Shown here piece after piece: positions 61,633 to 64,000 of a stretch of DNA of 64,000 bases. The DNA is from Opitutales bacterium UBA2995 (GTDB lineage Bacteria; Verrucomicrobiota; Verrucomicrobiia; Opitutales; UBA2995): assembly GCA_002346535.1 (NCBI GenBank), contig DDZZ01000006.1, forward strand, positions 45,840-109,839, read 5' to 3'. The notes beneath the pieces were generated by a model, which worked only from the letters and a program-made list of their open reading frames with translations, did not search any database and was not told where the DNA came from. The stretch's first letter is position 1. Every line of letters begins with the position of its first letter. The position numbers and the translations under genes were made by a program.

Positions 61633-64000
61633 TTAATCGGAGCCTGCCAGTGAGAGTGCCTCCAATTTCAAAAAGACCCTTTCCCTGTCTTCCGGCTGAA
61701 ATTGGATTATCCGGGTTTCGGTGTTGGTGGAAATGTAATTGGCCGATACCAAAGTGTAGTCGACTCCTTCCTGTGAGATGATCCAATCGACCAAATTTGT
61801 GGTGTGGAGGAGTTTGTAATTCACATCGAGGCTATTGAGCAAAATGGTGTATGTAAAAGTAGTGATTCCTGTTTCCCGGTCGAAATGAAGGTTCCACAAG
61901 CTGGGGTCCGTCAGGCCGGACAAGGGATCGGTGCCAAAAGCGTATTCGCTGAAGTTCGAAAATGAATCAAAATCACTATCGTTTTCGGCATCGCCTAATG
62001 CTCCGGCAAAGTTCTTAGCTTCCCATGCGGAATAATAAACTCCTTCACCAATGGTAATGATCAAGGACGAATTTGTCTTGCCGTTGTAGAAATCCTCCAC
62101 CTCGTAATCTATTCTTACCAGCCCTGTAAACCCTTCTGGCGGCTGAAAGATTATGGACCCATCTACCAGGGATGCGATGCCGGAACTGATTGCGAGAATT
62201 CTGGAGACCCTCAATGGATCTCCATCCGGATCCGTATCGTTGCCCGTTACAGGAATTATTAGCTTTTCTCCGACGACGCTATGCACCTCATCGGATGAAG
62301 AGATCGGAGGAGCATTTTCACCGATAATGCCTTTGATCCATTGGGCTTCTCGAATGGAGCCGTTTTCATCGGATCCAGCCTTGTTGGTGGCAATCGTTCC
62401 CTCGCCATCATTGAAATCATAATAAATCATCAAACCTGACTCACTTCCAGAAAGGGTAGAAAATCGGTTTGTTCTGATTTCGTTTCCGGTTAAGACTTTG
62501 TTCCAGATGCGCAGTTCATCCAGCGCTCCTTCAAAGGCACGGAGGTTGCTGAATGCTTCACCGACAATCAACGATTGGTTGTTGGTGGAAAGTAGCCCCA
62601 TGGCTTGATCGAAGGGCACGGTAAGTTGTTGTAGAATTCCATCGATATAGAGTTTCACATCGGAGATAGAATCGTACGTAACCGCCACGTGCTGCCAGGT
62701 ATTCAGCTCAATGGAATTGGCCGGTGTATTGTGTATGGACCGTGATTTATTGGCATGATCAAGCGACAACAACAAACTGTATTTATTATACTGAGGAAAT
62801 CCTGTTCCGTGGAGGTAGAAGACGAAGGATTCCTTGTCCAATATTCGGCCATATCCCGTTTCTCCTTCTCCCCATCCTATGGGTCTAATCCACGCCTCAA
62901 CTGTTATAGGATGGTTCAGGTGGTTGCCTTCCGATCCTACTATTTCCAATCGGTCATCATCCCCGTCAAACGTCAATGCATAATCTTCGTTGGCTGTGAC
63001 TGTGATGACTACCTCTGCGGAACTGTCTCCGCCTAGGTCATCCGTTATTGTGTAGGAAAATCGGTCTACTCCCTGATAGCCTTCATTCGGCGTGTAGCTA
63101 AGACTCAACTGTCCATCTGCTCGGACAGTGCCATTTTGCGCGATTCCAAAGGTCTTGATTCGAATGTTATCTCCCTGTGGATCGAAATCATTTTTCAGAA
63201 CATCGACAACGATTGGGGTATTCATCGCTGTCCCTACGTAATCGTCTGTCGCTTCTGGAATGGGAATGGAAATGTTGACCTCGGCCGTTCTGATGCCACC
63301 GCGCCCGTCGTGCATGGTGTAGGCGAATCGGTCGACTCCACCCAGACTTTCCCCGAAAGTGTATTCAATAAGTCCTGACGGTAGTATTTTGGTGGTACTG
63401 TTTGGGGAAGGATAGATGGAAATTATCTCCAGCGGATCTCCATCTTCGTCGGTATCATTAGCAAGCACATCCAAAAACGAGGTATTGCTGGAGACTTCGA
63501 TGGTGTCTGTCTCGGCAACCGGAGGAGTGTTTTTACCCGGCGGAGTTCCATAGATTTCAAGTTCCCAGGATTCGGCGACGTGCTGATTGGAAGTTCTCCG
63601 GTCTTTTATTTCCAGGGTCCATACTCCGGCACTCATTTCATCCAGGTGACGTACCGACCAATAAGTCCATTCGGAATAGGTTTTCTGCGCGTCGGTATGG
63701 GGAAGTGCAAGGATACTGAGTGTTCCCGCGGGTGAAGTAAGTCGAATTTCCAGATCGCCCCAATCCATCGTATCGCCCTCAGCCGCATCGATTTCCAGTT
63801 TAACTGAAACGTGTTCGATACTTATGTTTTCCTCAACTGTATGGAATGTCTGGATACCGGCTGTGGAATTGTCGGGAATGGCTTGGTTGAGGTTTAGCCC
63901 TCCGAAGGACAGTACTTGTTCGTCCTCGATCATGGTCCAAGTCTGGGCCACTCTAACCGCTGCGGCCGCATCCACTCTACCAAACCCGTAGTTATGGTTG
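61633..64000 (-). CDS. Large subtilisin-like exoprotein, C-terminal part (cut by window edge)
   Basis: At least 788 residues are present; the frame runs out of the window on the right without a start. The first residues, NHNYGFGRVDAAAAVRVA, are the usual end of a peptidase S8 catalytic domain. Next comes a P/proprotein-convertase-like beta-sandwich (about residues 20-155). Two cadherin/Big-type repeats with NDTDEDGDPL-like motifs follow, then a concanavalin-like LamG domain (YALTFDGDDDRLEIVG… ITVEAWIRP) and a third NDTDPDGDPL repeat. The end has a TSP3-like calcium segment (DAENDSDFDSFSNFSEYAFG). It is probably a secreted or surface protease binding polysaccharide through LamG. The catalytic triad is outside the window. 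Confidence 0.82.
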   Translation of the reverse strand, partial: NHNYGFGRVDAAAAVRVAQTWTMIEDEQVLSFGGLNLNQAIPDNSTAGIQTFHTVEENISIEHVSVKLEIDAAEGDTMDWGDLEIRLTSPAGTLSILALPHTDAQKTYSEWTYWSVRHLDEMSAGVWTLEIKDRRTSNQHVAESWELEIYGTPPGKNTPPVAETDTIEVSSNTSFLDVLANDTDEDGDPLEIISIYPSPNSTTKILPSGLIEYTFGESLGGVDRFAYTMHDGRGGIRTAEVNISIPIPEATDDYVGTAMNTPIVVDVLKNDFDPQGDNIRIKTFGIAQNGTVRADGQLSLSYTPNEGYQGVDRFSYTITDDLGGDSSAEVVITVTANEDYALTFDGDDDRLEIVGSEGNHLNHPITVEAWIRPIGWGEGETGYGRILDKESFVFYLHGTGFPQYNKYSLLLSLDHANKSRSIHNTPANSIELNTWQHVAVTYDSISDVKLYIDGILQQLTVPFDQAMGLLSTNNQSLIVGEAFSNLRAFEGALDELRIWNKVLTGNEIRTNRFSTLSGSESGLMIYYDFNDGEGTIATNKAGSDENGSIREAQWIKGIIGENAPPISSSDEVHSVVGEKLIIPVTGNDTDPDGDPLRVSRILAISSGIASLVDGSIIFQPPEGFTGLVRIDYEVEDFYNGKTNSSLIITIGEGVYYSAWEAKNFAGALGDAENDSDFDSFSNFSEYAFGTDPLSGLTDPSLWNLHFDRETGITTFTYTILLNSLDVNYKLLHTTNLVDWIISQEGVDYTLVSANYISTNTETRIIQFQPEDRERVFLKLEALSLAGSD

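Overview
The window reads as a chromosomal segment of a Verrucomicrobiota bacterium, probably Opitutae-like. Three things suggest this. There is an adjacent pair of a PSCyt1/DUF1549/DUF1553 protein and a DUF1501 protein. There are many secreted sulfatase genes or remnants, with Tat- and lipoprotein-exported sugar-related enzymes. There are two NADH dehydrogenase (complex I) clusters. The phylum is inferred from gene content. I saw no rRNA, CRISPR array, insertion sequence or prophage; one tRNA-Arg gene is present.

Region 1 (1-20.6 kb) is a patchwork of polysaccharide and secondary-metabolite catabolism. Intact genes encode a Tat-exported aldo/keto reductase, a PQQ-type beta-propeller, an enolase-superfamily dehydratase, a DUF5916 outer-membrane protein, an SDR oxidoreductase, a GHL10-type glycosidase lipoprotein, a PHP-domain lipoprotein, the DUF1549/1553 and DUF1501 pair, and a DapA/NanA-type aldolase divergent from a sodium:solute symporter. 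Between them lie decayed genes recognisable only by translating broken frames: two sulfatases, a NamZ (DUF1343) muramidase, a gamma-glutamyltransferase and a DUF362 protein.

Region 2 (20.6-33.1 kb, minus strand) is an unusual complex I operon, nuoA-B-C-D-I-H-J-K-L-M-M'-N. It lacks nuoE, nuoF and nuoG, carries two consecutive NuoM-type subunits, and encodes a NuoL whose C-terminal segment is 27 residues longer than that of the second cluster. This matches the architecture called 2M complex I. Region 3 (33.1-36 kb) holds a broken CNNM/CorC-type gene and an intact iduronate-2-sulfatase-like gene. Region 4 (36-49.7 kb, plus strand) is a conventional complex I operon, nuoB-C-D-E-F-G-H-I-J-K-L-M-N, with the NADH-oxidising EFG module but without nuoA. 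The two divergent clusters may therefore complement each other (EFG from one, A from the other) or use different electron donors.

Region 5 (49.9-64 kb) is mostly housekeeping: a tandem-domain ThyX-like protein, RarA, a small exported protein, a YvlD-like membrane protein, dihydrolipoyl dehydrogenase, tRNA-Arg(CCG), a BamE-like lipoprotein, a DEDDy 3'-5' exonuclease, DnaK, and the C-terminal part of a large subtilisin-like multidomain exoprotein cut by the window edge. It also contains a decayed endonuclease/exonuclease/phosphatase-family gene and a decayed comEC. REP-like palindromes lie between or inside genes at several places, one of them in frame in a lipoprotein signal sequence.
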